Positions 8,088 through 19,045 are shown, counted from the first letter of the stretch. The stretch is 64,000 bases of DNA from Acinetobacter sp. HY1485 (GCF_027568475.1 NZ_JANKZG010000001.1:62001-126000); one strand, 5' to 3'. Numbers and translations: made by a program. Notes: generated from the letters alone by a model not told the origin.

Positions 8088-10670
8088 ATGAAAAAATATA
8101 CATTATCTATTGAGGGCATGACGTGTGCTTCATGTGTGGGGCGCCTTGAAAAAGCGTTGAAAAAAATAGATGCTGTGACTGATGCACAGGTCAACCTTGC
8201 AACCGAAAAAGCCATTATTCAAACAGAACAACCCATATCAGTCCAAACACTTTATGATGCTGTTGAGCGTACAGGTTTTGGCGTAAAGCGTTATCCTGAA
8301 ATTACATTAGGTATTCAAGGGATGACGTGCGCTTCATGTGTAGGACGCGTTGAAAAAGCTCTCAAAAGAGTAGAGAGTGTTGCCGATGCACAAGTTAACC
8401 TTGCTACAGAAAAAGCCACCATTCAAGTATTACAGCCTATTAACCAACAAGTTCTTGCCCAAGCTGTACAAAAGGCAGGGTTTGATGTGGTTAAAACCGT
8501 ATCGCTCAAAGTTCAAGGCATGACATGTGCTTCATGTGTGGGACGTGTTGAAAAAGCCCTCAATAAATTAGAAGGGGTAAATAATGCACAAGTAAACTTA
8601 GCGACTGAAATGGCACATATTCAAACATTGCTTGAACCTCAAGAATTAATTAAAGCAATTCAAAAAGCAGGGTTTGATGCATCTATACCACAAACACAAC
8701 AAGTTAATACGCGTGAAGAAGAAGCAACTCACTTAAAAAAAGATCTACTCTTTGCTTTTATTTTGGCACTCCCTGTTTTTTTAGTTGAGATGTCAGCGCA
8801 TTTTATTCCTGCTGTACATATGGCGTTGATGCCGTATTTAAATGTAATTTGGTATATTCAGTTTGTTTTAACAACGATTATTTTGATATTTCCTGCACGC
8901 CGTTTTTACAAAAAGGGGTTGCCTGCGCTTGCACGTTTTGCACCTGATATGAATTCTTTGGTGTCTGTCGGTACACTTGCTGCATACAGCTATTCATGTA
9001 TTGCCACATTCTTGCCACAACTTTTACCAAAAGATACGGTCAATGTTTATTTTGAATCGGCAGCGATGATTGTTGTGCTTATTTTACTTGGTCGTTATTT
9101 TGAGGCACGTGCTAAAGGTAAAACATCACAAGCCATTCAATCGCTTATTGGTATGCAACCTCAGGTCGCACGTTTAGAAAACCATCAACAAATTGCGGTT
9201 GATCAAGTTCAAGTCGGAATGACATTGCTGATTCAACCGGGTGAAAAAATCCCTGTAGATGCTGTGGTAACGCAGGGACAGAGCTTTGTAGATGAAGCGA
9301 TGGTAACAGGAGAGCCGATTGCCGTTGCTAAACAAAAAGATGATCAAGTGGTTGCAGGTACGATTAATCAGCAAGGTATCTTGCATGTAAAAGCCACAGC
9401 AGTTGGTGAAAATACCCTGTTGTCTCAAATTATTCGTTTAGTAGAGCAGGCACAAGGTTCAAAATTACCTATTCAGAATGTAATTGATAAAATTACGATG
9501 TGGTTTGTGCCTGTGGTCATGGGAGTTGCATTACTTACTTTTATTTTGTGGTTTATTTTTGGTCCACAGCCTGCTTTAACATATAGCTTAGTCAATGCAG
9601 TGGCTGTACTTATTATTGCTTGTCCGTGTGCGATGGGTTTGGCTGTACCCACTTCAATTATGGTCAGTACAGGGCGTGGGGCGGCACTCGGTATTCTGTT
9701 TCGTAAAGGTGAAGCATTACAACAACTCAAAAGTGTGCAAACGGTTGCATTAGACAAAACAGGTACGCTTACACAGGGTAAACCACAACTGACAGACTTG
9801 ATAACAGACCTTGACCGCCGTGATGTTTTAGCGTGGATAGCAGCAGTAGAGCAATACTCAGAGCATCCAATTGCGCAAGCCATTGTGGAACAAGCCCAAA
9901 AAGAACAATTAATGTTGCCAAAAGCAGAAAATGTAAAAGTTCTGGTAGGTTATGGCATACAAGCGACAATTGATGATCAAACTGTATATATTGGTGCAGA
10001 TCGCTTAATGACTCAGCAAAATATTGATATTGATGACTATCAAAATGAAGCGCAAACGCTTGCACAAACAGGTAAAACACCGTTATATGTTGCAATTAAT
10101 AATCAAGCGATTGCGCTTTTAGCTGTATCTGATCCAATTAAAGAAACCACACCACAAGCAATTAAAGCCCTACATCAAATGGGTTTAAAAGTGGCAATGA
10201 TTACAGGGGATAATCAAAAAACAGCCCAAGCGATTGCCAAACAGTTAGGCATTGACCATGTGGTGGCAGAAGTTCTTCCTGAAGGAAAAGTAACCGCTTT
10301 ACAAGCATTACAGCAAAATGGAAAAGTTGCTTATGTAGGCGATGGTATTAATGATGCACCTGCACTTGCACATGCCGATGTAGGTATTGCAATTGGAACA
10401 GGGACAGATGTTGCCATTGAATCGGCAGATGTCGTGTTAATGTCAGGGCAATTAACAGGGGTAACAAAAGCGATTGCATTGAGTCACGCTACAATTAAAA
10501 ATATTCATCAAAATTTATTTTGGGCATTTATTTATAATATTATTTTAATACCTGTCGCAGCAGGTGTGTTGTACCCAATTTTGTTGTCACCTATGTTTGC
10601 AGCAGGTGCAATGGCGTTGTCTTCGGTATTTGTACTGACTAATGCACTACGTTTAAAGGCATTCAAATGA
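8088..10670 (+). CDS. copA: CopA Cu(I)-exporting P1B-type ATPase
   Basis: Pumps Cu(I)/Ag(I) from cytoplasm to periplasm. There are three N-terminal heavy-metal domains, each with GMTCASC (cysteine pairs at residues 13/16, 81/84 and 147/150), where two or fewer are usual in proteobacteria. Then come the transmembrane region, the TGEP actuator motif, the intramembrane CPC at 512-514, phosphorylation site DKTGTLT (Asp556), SEHP, GDGINDAPAL, and the final membrane-helix MALSS motif. ATG 8088 is preferred over the GTG at 8082 because GAG at 8077 is well spaced only for it. It overlaps cueR by four bases (ATGA), so regulator and pump are coupled. Confidence 0.95.
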   Translation: MKKYTLSIEGMTCASCVGRLEKALKKIDAVTDAQVNLATEKAIIQTEQPISVQTLYDAVERTGFGVKRYPEITLGIQGMTCASCVGRVEKALKRVESVADAQVNLATEKATIQVLQPINQQVLAQAVQKAGFDVVKTVSLKVQGMTCASCVGRVEKALNKLEGVNNAQVNLATEMAHIQTLLEPQELIKAIQKAGFDASIPQTQQVNTREEEATHLKKDLLFAFILALPVFLVEMSAHFIPAVHMALMPYLNVIWYIQFVLTTIILIFPARRFYKKGLPALARFAPDMNSLVSVGTLAAYSYSCIATFLPQLLPKDTVNVYFESAAMIVVLILLGRYFEARAKGKTSQAIQSLIGMQPQVARLENHQQIAVDQVQVGMTLLIQPGEKIPVDAVVTQGQSFVDEAMVTGEPIAVAKQKDDQVVAGTINQQGILHVKATAVGENTLLSQIIRLVEQAQGSKLPIQNVIDKITMWFVPVVMGVALLTFILWFIFGPQPALTYSLVNAVAVLIIACPCAMGLAVPTSIMVSTGRGAALGILFRKGEALQQLKSVQTVALDKTGTLTQGKPQLTDLITDLDRRDVLAWIAAVEQYSEHPIAQAIVEQAQKEQLMLPKAENVKVLVGYGIQATIDDQTVYIGADRLMTQQNIDIDDYQNEAQTLAQTGKTPLYVAINNQAIALLAVSDPIKETTPQAIKALHQMGLKVAMITGDNQKTAQAIAKQLGIDHVVAEVLPEGKVTALQALQQNGKVAYVGDGINDAPALAHADVGIAIGTGTDVAIESADVVLMSGQLTGVTKAIALSHATIKNIHQNLFWAFIYNIILIPVAAGVLYPILLSPMFAAGAMALSSVFVLTNALRLKAFK

Positions 10671-11068
10671 ACATTGGACAAATTGCACAACAAACCTTGT
10701 TATCTGCAAAGATGATTCGTTATTACGAAGAAATTGGCTTATTAACTCATGTAAAACGTACCGAGGCAGGGTATCGTGTTTATACACATCAGCATGTGCG
10801 GACGCTTAAATTTATTCGACATGCAAAAAGCTTACATTTTTCGTTTGAGCAAATTAAAGAGCTTTTGCAACTGTGGCAAAACCACCATCGGCAAAGTGCT
10901 GAGGTAAAACAGCTTGCATTAAAACATATTGATCAGTTAAATAAAAAAATTGCTGAAATGCAAGAAATGGTTGATATTCTGAGTCAGACAGCACAATGTT
11001 GTGCAGGTAATGAGAGCGCAGACTGTCCAATTTTAGAGAAATTGGAACGTGGTATAAAGGAAAAATAA
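10667..11068 (+). CDS. cueR: CueR copper-responsive MerR-family activator
   Basis: A 133-residue MerR-family protein with an N-terminal winged helix ([20 protein letters not shown]), a dimerising coiled coil, and a C-terminal metal loop. The loop reads [12 protein letters not shown], two cysteines seven residues apart, the spacing of the Cu(I)/Ag(I) site in CueR. It probably activates both divergent 19-bp-spacer promoters at 7982-8060. It overlaps the copA stop (ATGA) and its own stop overlaps the next start (TAATG). Confidence 0.9.
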   Translation: MNIGQIAQQTLLSAKMIRYYEEIGLLTHVKRTEAGYRVYTHQHVRTLKFIRHAKSLHFSFEQIKELLQLWQNHHRQSAEVKQLALKHIDQLNKKIAEMQEMVDILSQTAQCCAGNESADCPILEKLERGIKEK

Positions 11069-12237
11069 TGTTTCAGCATATAGATGCCTATGCAGGCGAC
11101 CCCATCTTAACATTAATGGAAAAATTCCAAAAAGATGAGCGTGCACATAAAATAAATTTAAGTATTGGGCTGTATTACAACGAAGATGGTGTTGTGCCAC
11201 AGTTTGATGCCATTAAACAAATTGAACTTGATAAAAGTCATGCTCAACTTTATTTACCAATGTCAGGCTTGCCTGCATATTGCCAAGCAACGCAAGCGTT
11301 ATTGTTTGGTGAAAAAGTGAGTGACCGTGTAGTCACCATTCAAACTTTAGGTGGTTCTGGTGCGTTAAAAGTTGGTGCAGATTTTCTTAAAAAATATTTT
11401 CCACAAGCAACGGTATGGGTAAGCCAACCGACATGGGAAAATCATATTGCAATCTTTGAAGGGGCAGGCTTTAAAACAGCGGAATATCCATATTTTGATG
11501 TGCAAACCAATGGCGTTGCATTTGAAAAAATATTGGCTTGTTTAAAGCAAATTCCAAAAGGTGATGTGGTGTTATTACATCCATGTTGCCATAACCCAAC
11601 AGGTGCAGATTTAACCCAAGCACAATGGGATGAGATTATTCCTGTATTAATTGAGCGTGAGTTAATTCCATTTTTAGATATTGCTTATCAGGGCTTTGCA
11701 GAAAGTTTAGAGCAAGATGCCTATGCCATTCGTGCCTTGTACCGTGCGGGTGCAAACTTTATTTTAAGTAATTCTTTTTCTAAAATTTTCTCGTTATATG
11801 GCGAGCGTGTGGGTGGCTTAACAGCTGTGTGTGATGATGCAACCTCAGCACAACATGTACTTGGTCAATTTAAAGCAACTGTACGTAAGATTTATTCAAG
11901 CCCACCAACTACAGGTGCAAAACTTGTCAGTGGTGTACTCACAAATGACGAACTAAAACAAAATTGGCAACAAGAGCTTAGCCAAATGGCAACGCGAATT
12001 GCAAAAATGCGTACTATTTTATGTGAAGAGTTAAACAAACGTGTACCAAATCAAGACTTTACTTATTTAGTTAAACAACGTGGTATGTTTAGTTATACAG
12101 GTTTAAATGCAGAACAAGTAGACCGTTTGCGTGAAGAGTTTGGAATTTACTTATTACGTAGTGGTCGTATGTGTGTTGCAGGGCTAAATCAAAATAATGT
12201 ATATAAAGTTGCTGAAGCGATTGCTCAGGTGATTTAA
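11068..12237 (+). CDS. tyrB: aromatic amino acid aminotransferase (TyrB/AspC family)
   Basis: A PLP-dependent class I aminotransferase of 389 residues, interconverting aromatic amino acids (and possibly aspartate) with 2-oxo acids. It shows [20 protein letters not shown] at the N terminus, [21 protein letters not shown] and the PLP-lysine region [17 protein letters not shown], all typical of the TyrB/AspC subgroup. TyrB fits better than AspC by feel, but substrate preference cannot be settled here. The start overlaps the cueR stop (TAATG), so it is probably translated from the copper operon mRNA. That is an odd partner for copper genes. Confidence 0.85.
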   Translation: MFQHIDAYAGDPILTLMEKFQKDERAHKINLSIGLYYNEDGVVPQFDAIKQIELDKSHAQLYLPMSGLPAYCQATQALLFGEKVSDRVVTIQTLGGSGALKVGADFLKKYFPQATVWVSQPTWENHIAIFEGAGFKTAEYPYFDVQTNGVAFEKILACLKQIPKGDVVLLHPCCHNPTGADLTQAQWDEIIPVLIERELIPFLDIAYQGFAESLEQDAYAIRALYRAGANFILSNSFSKIFSLYGERVGGLTAVCDDATSAQHVLGQFKATVRKIYSSPPTTGAKLVSGVLTNDELKQNWQQELSQMATRIAKMRTILCEELNKRVPNQDFTYLVKQRGMFSYTGLNAEQVDRLREEFGIYLLRSGRMCVAGLNQNNVYKVAEAIAQVI

Positions 12238-12240
12238 AAA

Positions 12241-12262
12241 AAGCGACCCGAGGGTCGCTTTT
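12241..12262. terminator. terminator after the aminotransferase gene
   Basis: AAGCGACCC/GGGTCGCTT (12241-12260) is a perfect inverted repeat followed by a T-run, with A-residues on the other side. It serves the aminotransferase and possibly also the converging betA. Confidence 0.9.
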
Positions 12263-12264
12263 TA

Positions 12265-13959
12265 TTATTTGATCATATCTTGTGTAAATTCACGTTTAGG
12301 TTGTTGGCGTACAGGTATGCCATCTGCCTTAAAATAAGGGGCAGTAGAACGTGGTAATTTTTGTCCACGAATTGCATCTGCAATTTTCTCACCAATCATA
12401 ATGGTGGTGGCATTTAGGTTACCTGTAATAATGATTGGCATAATAGACGCATCAACCACACGTAAACCTTGTACACCATGTACACGACCTTCGCTATCGA
12501 CTACTGCCATATCATCTTCCCCCATCTTACAACTACCACATGGGTGATATGCCGTTTCTGCATGAGTACGCACAAATTCATCTAATTGTTCATCTGTCAC
12601 TACATCTTTACCCGGACTAATTTCACGACCACGGTATTCATCTAAAGCAGGTTGATGCATGATTTCGCGTGTGATGCGGATACAATCACGGAATTCTTGC
12701 CAATCTTGCTCGGTTGCCATGTAGTTAAACAAAATGCTTGGGTGCTCGTTTGGATCTAACGATTTGATACGAATGCGACCACGAGATGGTGAACGCATAG
12801 AGCCAACGTGGGCTTGGAAACCATGTTCTTTAATGGCTTTTGAACCATTGTAGTTAATTGCAACAGGTAAGAAGTGATACTGAATATTTGGGAAGTCAAA
12901 TTCAGGACGACTACGAATAAAACCGCCTGCCTCGAATTGGTTACTTGCACCAACGCCTGTACCTAAGAACATCCACTCGGCACCAATAGCAGGTTGGTTT
13001 TGTAGTTTAAGAGCAGGTGCTAAAGATACAGGTTTTTTGCATTCGTACTGTAAATAGAGTTCAAGGTGATCTTGTAAGTTTTCACCCACACCTGGTAACT
13101 CATGTACCGTTGGAATATTAAATTCTGCAAGAAGCTCTTTAGAGGCAATTCCTGAGCGTTGTAAAATTTGTGGTGATGCAATAGTACCTGAACAGACTAA
13201 AACTTCACGACGTGCCTGAGCTGTTTTAGTTGTGCTACCTTGTAAAAATTGAACACCTGTTGCACGTTTACCCTCAAACAATACTTTGTCTGTTACCGCA
13301 TGCGTAATGATGGTTAAGTTAGGACGACCTTTTGCCATGTCCAAATAACCACGCGCTGTACTAGAACGACGCCCTTGTTTGGTTACAGTACGATCCATTG
13401 GACCGAAACCTTCTTGTTGGTAACCGTTTAAGTCGTCTGTACGTGGATAACCTGCTTCTACACCCGCATCAATCATCGCTTTAAATAAAACGTTGTTGCC
13501 TGCTTTAGGTGTTGCAACACTAACAGGTCCTTCACCGCCGTGATAATCATTTTCACCAATATCACGTGTTTCTGCTTTGCGGTAGTACGGTAAGCAATCT
13601 GCATAGGTCCAATTCTCTAGACCTTTAAGTTTTGCCCAACCGTCTAAATCCATAGCGTTACCACGGATATAGCACATCCCATTGATTAAAGATGAGCCAC
13701 CTAAGCCTTTACCACGACCACATTCCATACGGCGATTATTCATATGTGGTTCTGGATCTGTTTCGTATGCCCAATTATACGTACGCCCTTGTAGTGGGTA
13801 AGCCAATGCCGCAGGCATTTGTGTACGGAAATCAATACGGTGGTCTGGTCCACCTGCTTCTAAAAGTAAAACGGTTGTATCTTTGTCTTCTGTAAGGCGA
13901 GTTGCAAGAACGTTACCTGCCGAACCTGCACCCACAATAATATAATCGTAACTTGCCAT
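12265..13959 (-). CDS. betA: choline dehydrogenase
   Basis: A FAD-dependent GMC oxidoreductase, membrane-associated, that oxidises choline to betaine aldehyde. The N-terminal FAD site reads [16 protein letters not shown]. The GMC signature is near [15 protein letters not shown], and the C-terminal catalytic region is [12 protein letters not shown] with its His. At 564 residues it matches BetA. AAGGAT lies seven bases upstream of the ATG. It is the last gene of betI-betB-betA, with an intergenic hairpin separating it from betB. Confidence 0.95.
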   Translation of the reverse strand: MASYDYIIVGAGSAGNVLATRLTEDKDTTVLLLEAGGPDHRIDFRTQMPAALAYPLQGRTYNWAYETDPEPHMNNRRMECGRGKGLGGSSLINGMCYIRGNAMDLDGWAKLKGLENWTYADCLPYYRKAETRDIGENDYHGGEGPVSVATPKAGNNVLFKAMIDAGVEAGYPRTDDLNGYQQEGFGPMDRTVTKQGRRSSTARGYLDMAKGRPNLTIITHAVTDKVLFEGKRATGVQFLQGSTTKTAQARREVLVCSGTIASPQILQRSGIASKELLAEFNIPTVHELPGVGENLQDHLELYLQYECKKPVSLAPALKLQNQPAIGAEWMFLGTGVGASNQFEAGGFIRSRPEFDFPNIQYHFLPVAINYNGSKAIKEHGFQAHVGSMRSPSRGRIRIKSLDPNEHPSILFNYMATEQDWQEFRDCIRITREIMHQPALDEYRGREISPGKDVVTDEQLDEFVRTHAETAYHPCGSCKMGEDDMAVVDSEGRVHGVQGLRVVDASIMPIIITGNLNATTIMIGEKIADAIRGQKLPRSTAPYFKADGIPVRQQPKREFTQDMIK

Positions 13960-13981
13960 GATTGTATCCTTATTGTGCTAG

Positions 13982-14026
13982 CAATAAAAAAGGCACACAC
14001 CGCGTTGGAGTGTCGTTGTGTGTGCC
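13982..14026 (-). terminator. terminator-like hairpin between betB and betA
   Basis: GGCACACAC (13992-14000) pairs with GTGTGTGCC (14018-14026). On the minus strand the hairpin is followed by TTTTTTATTG. The loop is large (17 nt). It sits inside the operon, so it may partly terminate or stabilise the upstream betIB message and lower betA expression. Confidence 0.65.
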
Positions 14027-14037
14027 ATAACTTAAAA

Positions 14038-15477
14038 TTACTCGTACGCTGCCATTTCAACTTGGATTGATTTCACACGAGTATAGTGTTGTAGAGTCGA
14101 GATCCCATTTTCACGTCCAACACCAGATTGTTTGTAGCCACCGACAGGCATTTCTGCAGGCGATTCGCCCCATGTATTGATCCAACAAATACCTGCTTCA
14201 ATTTGATGAATAATACGATGTGCACGATTAATATTTTGACTGACAACACCTGCAGCTAAGCCATAAATGGTGTCATTGGCACGTGCAATTACTTCTTCTT
14301 CTGTGTCGTAGTACAAAATGCTCATGACAGGACCAAAGATTTCGTCTTGTACAATTGCCATATCGTCTGTGCAGTCTGTAAAGACTGTTGGTTCTACAAA
14401 AGCACCGTTTGGATAATCTTTTGCACGTTCACCCCCACATAATAGTGTTGCACCTTGTTCTTTACCTTTTTCTAGGTAAGACAGGACTTTTTCCATGTGC
14501 GGGAAGCTTACTAATGGACCAAAATCAGTGTCTTGAGCCATTGGATCACCCATACGGATGTTTTTAATACGCTTTAAAATTGCATCTTCAAATTCTGCTT
14601 TCATGGCACGCGGTACAAATACGCGTGTACCATTTGTGCATACTTGTCCTGTACTAAAGAAGTTTGCAAGCATGGCAATATCTGCCGCTTGGTTAATGTT
14701 GGCATCATCACAAATAATAAGTGGAGATTTACCACCAAGTTCCATGGTTACTTCTTTCAGCGATGAGCTTGCTGCACTTGCCATCACTTTTTTGCCTGTT
14801 GGCACGCTTCCTGTAAATGAGATTTTTTCAATAACAGGATGCTCAGACAACATTGCACCAACTTCGCCCAAACCTTGTACCACGTTAAATACGCCGTTTG
14901 GTACGCCTGCTTCTGTATAAATTTCGGCAAGTTTAAGGGCAGTAAGAGGAGTTACTTCACTTGGTTTGAAAATCATGGCATTACCTGCAGCGAGTGCAGG
15001 GGCAGATTTCCAAAGTGCGATTTGAATTGGATAGTTCCATGCACCAATACCTGCAACCACACCTAATGGCTCACGGCGTGTATAAAAAAAGCTCGTATCA
15101 CGTAATGGAACTTGATCGCCTTGAATGGCTGTTGCAAGCCCTGCGTAATATTCTAAAACATCTGCACCGGTTACAATATCTACAGTTGAAGTTTCAGAAT
15201 AAGCCTTACCTGTATCTTGAGTTTCAAGCACTGCAAGTTCATCATTACGTTCACGTAAAATGTCGACAGCACGGCGTAAAATACGTGAGCGTTCCATTGC
15301 TGTCATAGCAGCCCAAACTTTCTGACCTTTTTGTGCACTTTCTACAGCTTTATTAACATCTTCTTGTGATGCTGCTTGCACAGTTGCTAATACTTCACCA
15401 TTGGCAGGATTAACAGTTTCAAATGTTTTACCACTGGTTGCATCTACGTACTGACCGTGAATATAAAGTTTACTCAT
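14038..15477 (-). CDS. betB: betaine aldehyde dehydrogenase
   Basis: NAD(P)-dependent oxidation of betaine aldehyde to glycine betaine, the second step from choline. This is a 479-residue aldehyde dehydrogenase with Rossmann-fold contacts at [17 protein letters not shown], general-base Glu in [12 protein letters not shown] and catalytic Cys in [17 protein letters not shown] longer frame reaches 15552, but ATG 15477 has AGGAG eight bases upstream and gives the family's usual N terminus. It overlaps the betI 3' end by 8 bp. Confidence 0.95.
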   Translation of the reverse strand: MSKLYIHGQYVDATSGKTFETVNPANGEVLATVQAASQEDVNKAVESAQKGQKVWAAMTAMERSRILRRAVDILRERNDELAVLETQDTGKAYSETSTVDIVTGADVLEYYAGLATAIQGDQVPLRDTSFFYTRREPLGVVAGIGAWNYPIQIALWKSAPALAAGNAMIFKPSEVTPLTALKLAEIYTEAGVPNGVFNVVQGLGEVGAMLSEHPVIEKISFTGSVPTGKKVMASAASSSLKEVTMELGGKSPLIICDDANINQAADIAMLANFFSTGQVCTNGTRVFVPRAMKAEFEDAILKRIKNIRMGDPMAQDTDFGPLVSFPHMEKVLSYLEKGKEQGATLLCGGERAKDYPNGAFVEPTVFTDCTDDMAIVQDEIFGPVMSILYYDTEEEVIARANDTIYGLAAGVVSQNINRAHRIIHQIEAGICWINTWGESPAEMPVGGYKQSGVGRENGISTLQHYTRVKSIQVEMAAYE

Positions 15478-16078
15478 CTTTATTCTCCTGCACTTGCATT
15501 TGTAAATAGTTGTAAGCAATTGAGCGTGCTTGTTGAGTATCAAAGTTATCATGATGATGACTCATTAAGCTGCCTCGTAACCATAAACCATCAATTAAAG
15601 CTGCCATGCCACGTGCGGCAACATTGGCACGCTCGGTGGGAATTAATTTAAGAAAATGATGTCTTAAATTAGAGTGAAGGCGCTGATCATTAATTCTTTG
15701 TAGGCGTTGCAGTTCAGGGGTATGCAAACTTGCCGACCAAAATTCAAGCCATAAACGCATTGCTTTAGGGTTGGTTTGGCTAATATCAAAATTTGAATCA
15801 ATAATCGCTTTAATTTGGGCGCTTGGTGTACGGCTTACATCTGCTTTGTACTGTTCTGTTTTTACACGAAGATTGTTGAGCATGTTGCGCATACACGCAT
15901 TAATGAGACCTTGCTTATCACCAAAATAGTGACTCACAATACCTGTTGATAAGCCTGCTTGTTTTGCAATTTTGGCTATCGTTGTATGTGTTAAGCCAAG
16001 TTCATAAATTACCTCAAATGCGGCATTCATAATTTGTTCTCGGCGAACATGTTCAGGTTTAACTCTGCTCGTAGTCAT
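15470..16078 (-). CDS. betI: BetI choline-responsive TetR-family repressor
   Basis: A 202-residue TetR-type repressor. Its N-terminal helix-turn-helix lies at residues ~25-55 ([21 protein letters not shown]) and the rest is the ligand-binding domain. BetI represses choline uptake and oxidation genes until choline is present. It is the first gene of betIBA, and a perfect palindrome fitting a BetI operator lies 43 bp upstream, between it and betT. Confidence 0.93.
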   Translation of the reverse strand: MTTSRVKPEHVRREQIMNAAFEVIYELGLTHTTIAKIAKQAGLSTGIVSHYFGDKQGLINACMRNMLNNLRVKTEQYKADVSRTPSAQIKAIIDSNFDISQTNPKAMRLWLEFWSASLHTPELQRLQRINDQRLHSNLRHHFLKLIPTERANVAARGMAALIDGLWLRGSLMSHHHDNFDTQQARSIAYNYLQMQVQENKDE

Positions 16079-16120
16079 AAGTGCTTTGTGATTTAACGCT
16101 TAAATATAGAATAGCCCAAA

Positions 16121-16140
16121 TTGATTGAACGTTCAATCAA
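16121..16140. promoter_or_regulatory. BetI operator, perfect 20-bp palindrome
   Basis: TTGATTGAACGTTCAATCAA is fully self-complementary and is flanked by a further near-repeat, AGCCCA and TGGGCT. It lies in the 302-bp gap between divergent betI and betT, close to betI, and its TGAACGTTCA core resembles known BetI sites. Besides this and the dyad at 16265, the gap shows only AT-rich sequence likely to hold the divergent promoters. Confidence 0.8.
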
Positions 16141-16264
16141 TGGGCTGTATGATGGGGGTAAGAAAATAAGCATAAAAGCATTAAATTATTGTTTTTACGC
16201 TTATTTTTATATTTGTTTTCAATTGTAGAAATATAAAAGGTGGTTTTTTGTACGTTTAAAATGT

Positions 16265-16282
16265 ATTCTTAAGCGCAAGAAT
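16265..16282. promoter_or_regulatory. second inverted repeat in the betI-betT gap
   Basis: ATTCTT-AAGCGC-AAGAAT is a six-base-arm dyad ~100 bp before betT. It may be an operator for another regulator or chance in AT-rich DNA. Confidence 0.25.
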
Positions 16283-16380
16283 GCATACATCTTTTTTAAA
16301 GTTTTACTTTATATCTTACTGCTTTGAAAGCACATCTTTACACATTGTTGTGTACTCATTTTAAATAATAAGAGGATTTT

Positions 16381-18444
16381 ATGAACCAAGATAACTCCTC
16401 CGCATCGCCTAAGGATAAGCTTAATAGCACGGTATTTTTTACCTCTGCTACAATTGTTTTAGCTTTTTCGTTTTTAACGATTATGTTTAATGAGGCAGCG
16501 GCAACCACCTTAGACCTTGTTCTTGATTGGGTAAGTTCTACGTTTGGTTGGTACTATTTTGCAGCGGCATCTATTTATATTGTTTTTGTTTTATTTTTGG
16601 CATGTTCTCGTTATGGCGACATTAAATTAGGTCCCAAACATGCAAAGCCTGAATTTAGTTTAATGAGTTGGTCTGCCATGCTGTTTGCAGCAGGTATTGG
16701 GATTGACTTAATGTTCTTCTCGGTTGCAGAGCCAATTACACAATACATGCAACCTCCTGTAGGAGAAGGGCAAACCATTGAAGCTGCACGCCAAGCCATT
16801 ACATGGACAGTTTTCCATTATGGTTTAACAGGTTGGTGTATGTATGCGCTAGTGGGTATTTCATTAGGTTATTTTGCCTATCGTTATAATTTACCTTTAA
16901 CCATTCGTTCTGCGTTATATCCAATTTTTGGAGATCGTATAAATGGTATTGTTGGGCATTTGGTAGATATCGCTGCTGTATTGGGTACTATTTTTGGTAT
17001 TGCAACCACCTGTGGTATTGGTGTTGTCCAACTCAATTATGGTTTAACCACTTTATTTGGTCTACCTGAAGGCTTATCTGTTCAATTTGGACTGATTATT
17101 TTAGCTGTTGTGTTGACGATTATTTCTGCAACAACAGGGGTAGATAAGGGTGTTAAGTTCATGTCTGAAATGAACGTATACTTTGCTATTGGCTTAGTAT
17201 TGTTTATTTTATTTATGGGCGATACCAAATTTTTATTAAATTCATTGGTATTAAATGTAGGCGATTATATTAGTCGTTTCCCTGCAATGACATTAGATAC
17301 GTTTGCTTATAATCAAGATAAAGACCCACACTCATCGCAATGGATTAAAGATTGGACACTGTTCTTTTGGGCGTGGTGGGTAGCATGGTCGCCGTTTGTT
17401 GGCTTGTTTTTAGCACGTATTTCTAAAGGGCGTACTATCCGTGAATTTGTTGCAGGTACACTGATTATTCCTTTTGTATTTACGCTCGCTTGGTTATCTG
17501 TGATGGGTAATAGCGCGTTATATGAAATTATTCATGGTAACTTACAGTTTGCGCAAGAAATTTTAGCAAGACCAGAACTTGGGTTTTATAAATTACTTTC
17601 ATTTTATCCATTGTTCAAATTTACGGCATTTATTGCATTTGTGACAGGGTTACTATTTTATGTAACGTCTGCCGATTCAGGTGCGATTGTACTAGGTAAT
17701 TTCACATACAAGTTAAATGATGTAAACAGCGATGCGCCTAATTGGATTCGTGTATTTTGGGCAATGGTAATTGCAGTCCTTACACTTGCAATGCTGATGA
17801 CAGATGGAATAACAACACTGCAAAAAGCAACAGTGATTATGGGATTACCATTTAGCTTTGTGATGATGTTTGTGATGGCGGGCTTATTTAAGTCATTACG
17901 TTTAGAAGATTACCGTTCGCAAAGTCGTTCGCTTAATGCAGCACCTGTAGCAGGGAATGTTGATATTTTAAATTGGAAACAACGTTTATCACGCGTGATG
18001 CATCACCCTGGGCGTCAAAATACACTGATTATGCTTGAAAATGTGTGTAAGCCTGCACTTGAAGAGGTAGTTAAAGAGCTACATCAAAAAGGTACAGATG
18101 CAGCACTAAGTGTTAAAGCGTTAGATGATGATCCTGATTTGTATCATATCGATTTAACCATTGGTATGAAGAGCGAGCAGAATTTTATTTACCAAATTTG
18201 GCCGCAACGTTATAAAACACCTGAGTTTAGTATTCGTAAGCAACATCGCGATAAAGCACACTACTATCGTTTAGAAACATTTTTATACGAAGGTAGTCAA
18301 AACAATGACTTAGTGGGTTACAACAAAGAACAAGTGATTAATGATGTACTTGATAAATATGAACGTCATTTAATGTTCTTACATTTAAATCGTGAAGAAA
18401 CTGAAGGTAAAACATTAAGTTTTCCTGATCCAAATAACGATTAA
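16381..18444 (+). CDS. betT: BetT-type choline transporter (BCCT family)
   Basis: A betaine/choline/carnitine transporter with 12 predicted membrane helices. Signature stretches are WTVFHYGLTGWCMYALVGI and WAWWVAWSPFVGLFLARISKG. At 687 residues it carries the long cytoplasmic C-terminal extension (from ~520) that in BetT-type members senses osmotic strain. A good SD (AGAGGA) precedes the ATG. It is divergent from betIBA and shares the BetI palindrome, so it probably imports choline as the substrate for BetA/BetB. Confidence 0.92.
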   Translation: MNQDNSSASPKDKLNSTVFFTSATIVLAFSFLTIMFNEAAATTLDLVLDWVSSTFGWYYFAAASIYIVFVLFLACSRYGDIKLGPKHAKPEFSLMSWSAMLFAAGIGIDLMFFSVAEPITQYMQPPVGEGQTIEAARQAITWTVFHYGLTGWCMYALVGISLGYFAYRYNLPLTIRSALYPIFGDRINGIVGHLVDIAAVLGTIFGIATTCGIGVVQLNYGLTTLFGLPEGLSVQFGLIILAVVLTIISATTGVDKGVKFMSEMNVYFAIGLVLFILFMGDTKFLLNSLVLNVGDYISRFPAMTLDTFAYNQDKDPHSSQWIKDWTLFFWAWWVAWSPFVGLFLARISKGRTIREFVAGTLIIPFVFTLAWLSVMGNSALYEIIHGNLQFAQEILARPELGFYKLLSFYPLFKFTAFIAFVTGLLFYVTSADSGAIVLGNFTYKLNDVNSDAPNWIRVFWAMVIAVLTLAMLMTDGITTLQKATVIMGLPFSFVMMFVMAGLFKSLRLEDYRSQSRSLNAAPVAGNVDILNWKQRLSRVMHHPGRQNTLIMLENVCKPALEEVVKELHQKGTDAALSVKALDDDPDLYHIDLTIGMKSEQNFIYQIWPQRYKTPEFSIRKQHRDKAHYYRLETFLYEGSQNNDLVGYNKEQVINDVLDKYERHLMFLHLNREETEGKTLSFPDPNND

Positions 18445-18486
18445 ACATTTCCCCCATATGGGGGATTGTTTCATAAATGCAACAGA

Positions 18487-18511
18487 GCGATATGTAAATA
18501 TCGCTTTTTTT
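18487..18511 (+). terminator. terminator of betT
   Basis: GCGATAT-GTAA-ATATCGC followed by seven T residues. Confidence 0.85.
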
Positions 18512-18557
18512 GTAATAAATAAAAATTAAACTAATAAAAAATATCAAGGATAAAACA

Positions 18558-18971
18558 ATGCGTTATTTAGAATTTGGACACAGTAAAGATTTGATTTTGT
18601 TGATTGCCCGTATTTTATTAGTGGCACTTTTTTTAATTTTTGGCTTACCTAAAATTGCAGGTTTTTCAGGATTTGTAGGTTATATGACGTCATTAGGTGC
18701 ACCATTACCAACTCTAGCCGCAGGCATTGCTGTATTTATGGAAGTTATTGCAAGTCTTGCCATTATGGTGGGTTTTTATACACGTCCACTTGCTTTAATT
18801 TTTGTATTTTATACTTTAGGCACTGCATTGATGGGACACGCGTATTGGTCAATGATAGGTGATGCACAACATGCCAATATGATTAACTTTTATAAAAATA
18901 TAAGTATTATGGGGGGATTTTTGTTATTAAGCGTAGCAGGCCCAGGGCGTTTTTCATTAGACAAACGTTAG
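18558..18971 (+). CDS. DoxX-family membrane protein
   Basis: A 137-residue inner-membrane protein with four hydrophobic helices, an early [19 protein letters not shown] segment and [14 protein letters not shown], typical of DoxX/DoxD. Family members have varied, often unclear redox-linked roles. AAGGA precedes the ATG. It lies between betT and an MHS transporter, with no firm functional link to either. Confidence 0.75.
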   Translation: MRYLEFGHSKDLILLIARILLVALFLIFGLPKIAGFSGFVGYMTSLGAPLPTLAAGIAVFMEVIASLAIMVGFYTRPLALIFVFYTLGTALMGHAYWSMIGDAQHANMINFYKNISIMGGFLLLSVAGPGRFSLDKR

Positions 18972-19045
18972 TTAGACTTTAGGCTAATATTACAACAATT
19001 GCTCTATTTTATCTGTATTTTAAAAAGATAAAAGGAGGGCTAGCC

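Noticed and set aside
9473..10095. Long frames antisense to copA
   Set aside because: They lie wholly within a well-supported copA reading frame, have low-complexity composition and no SD.
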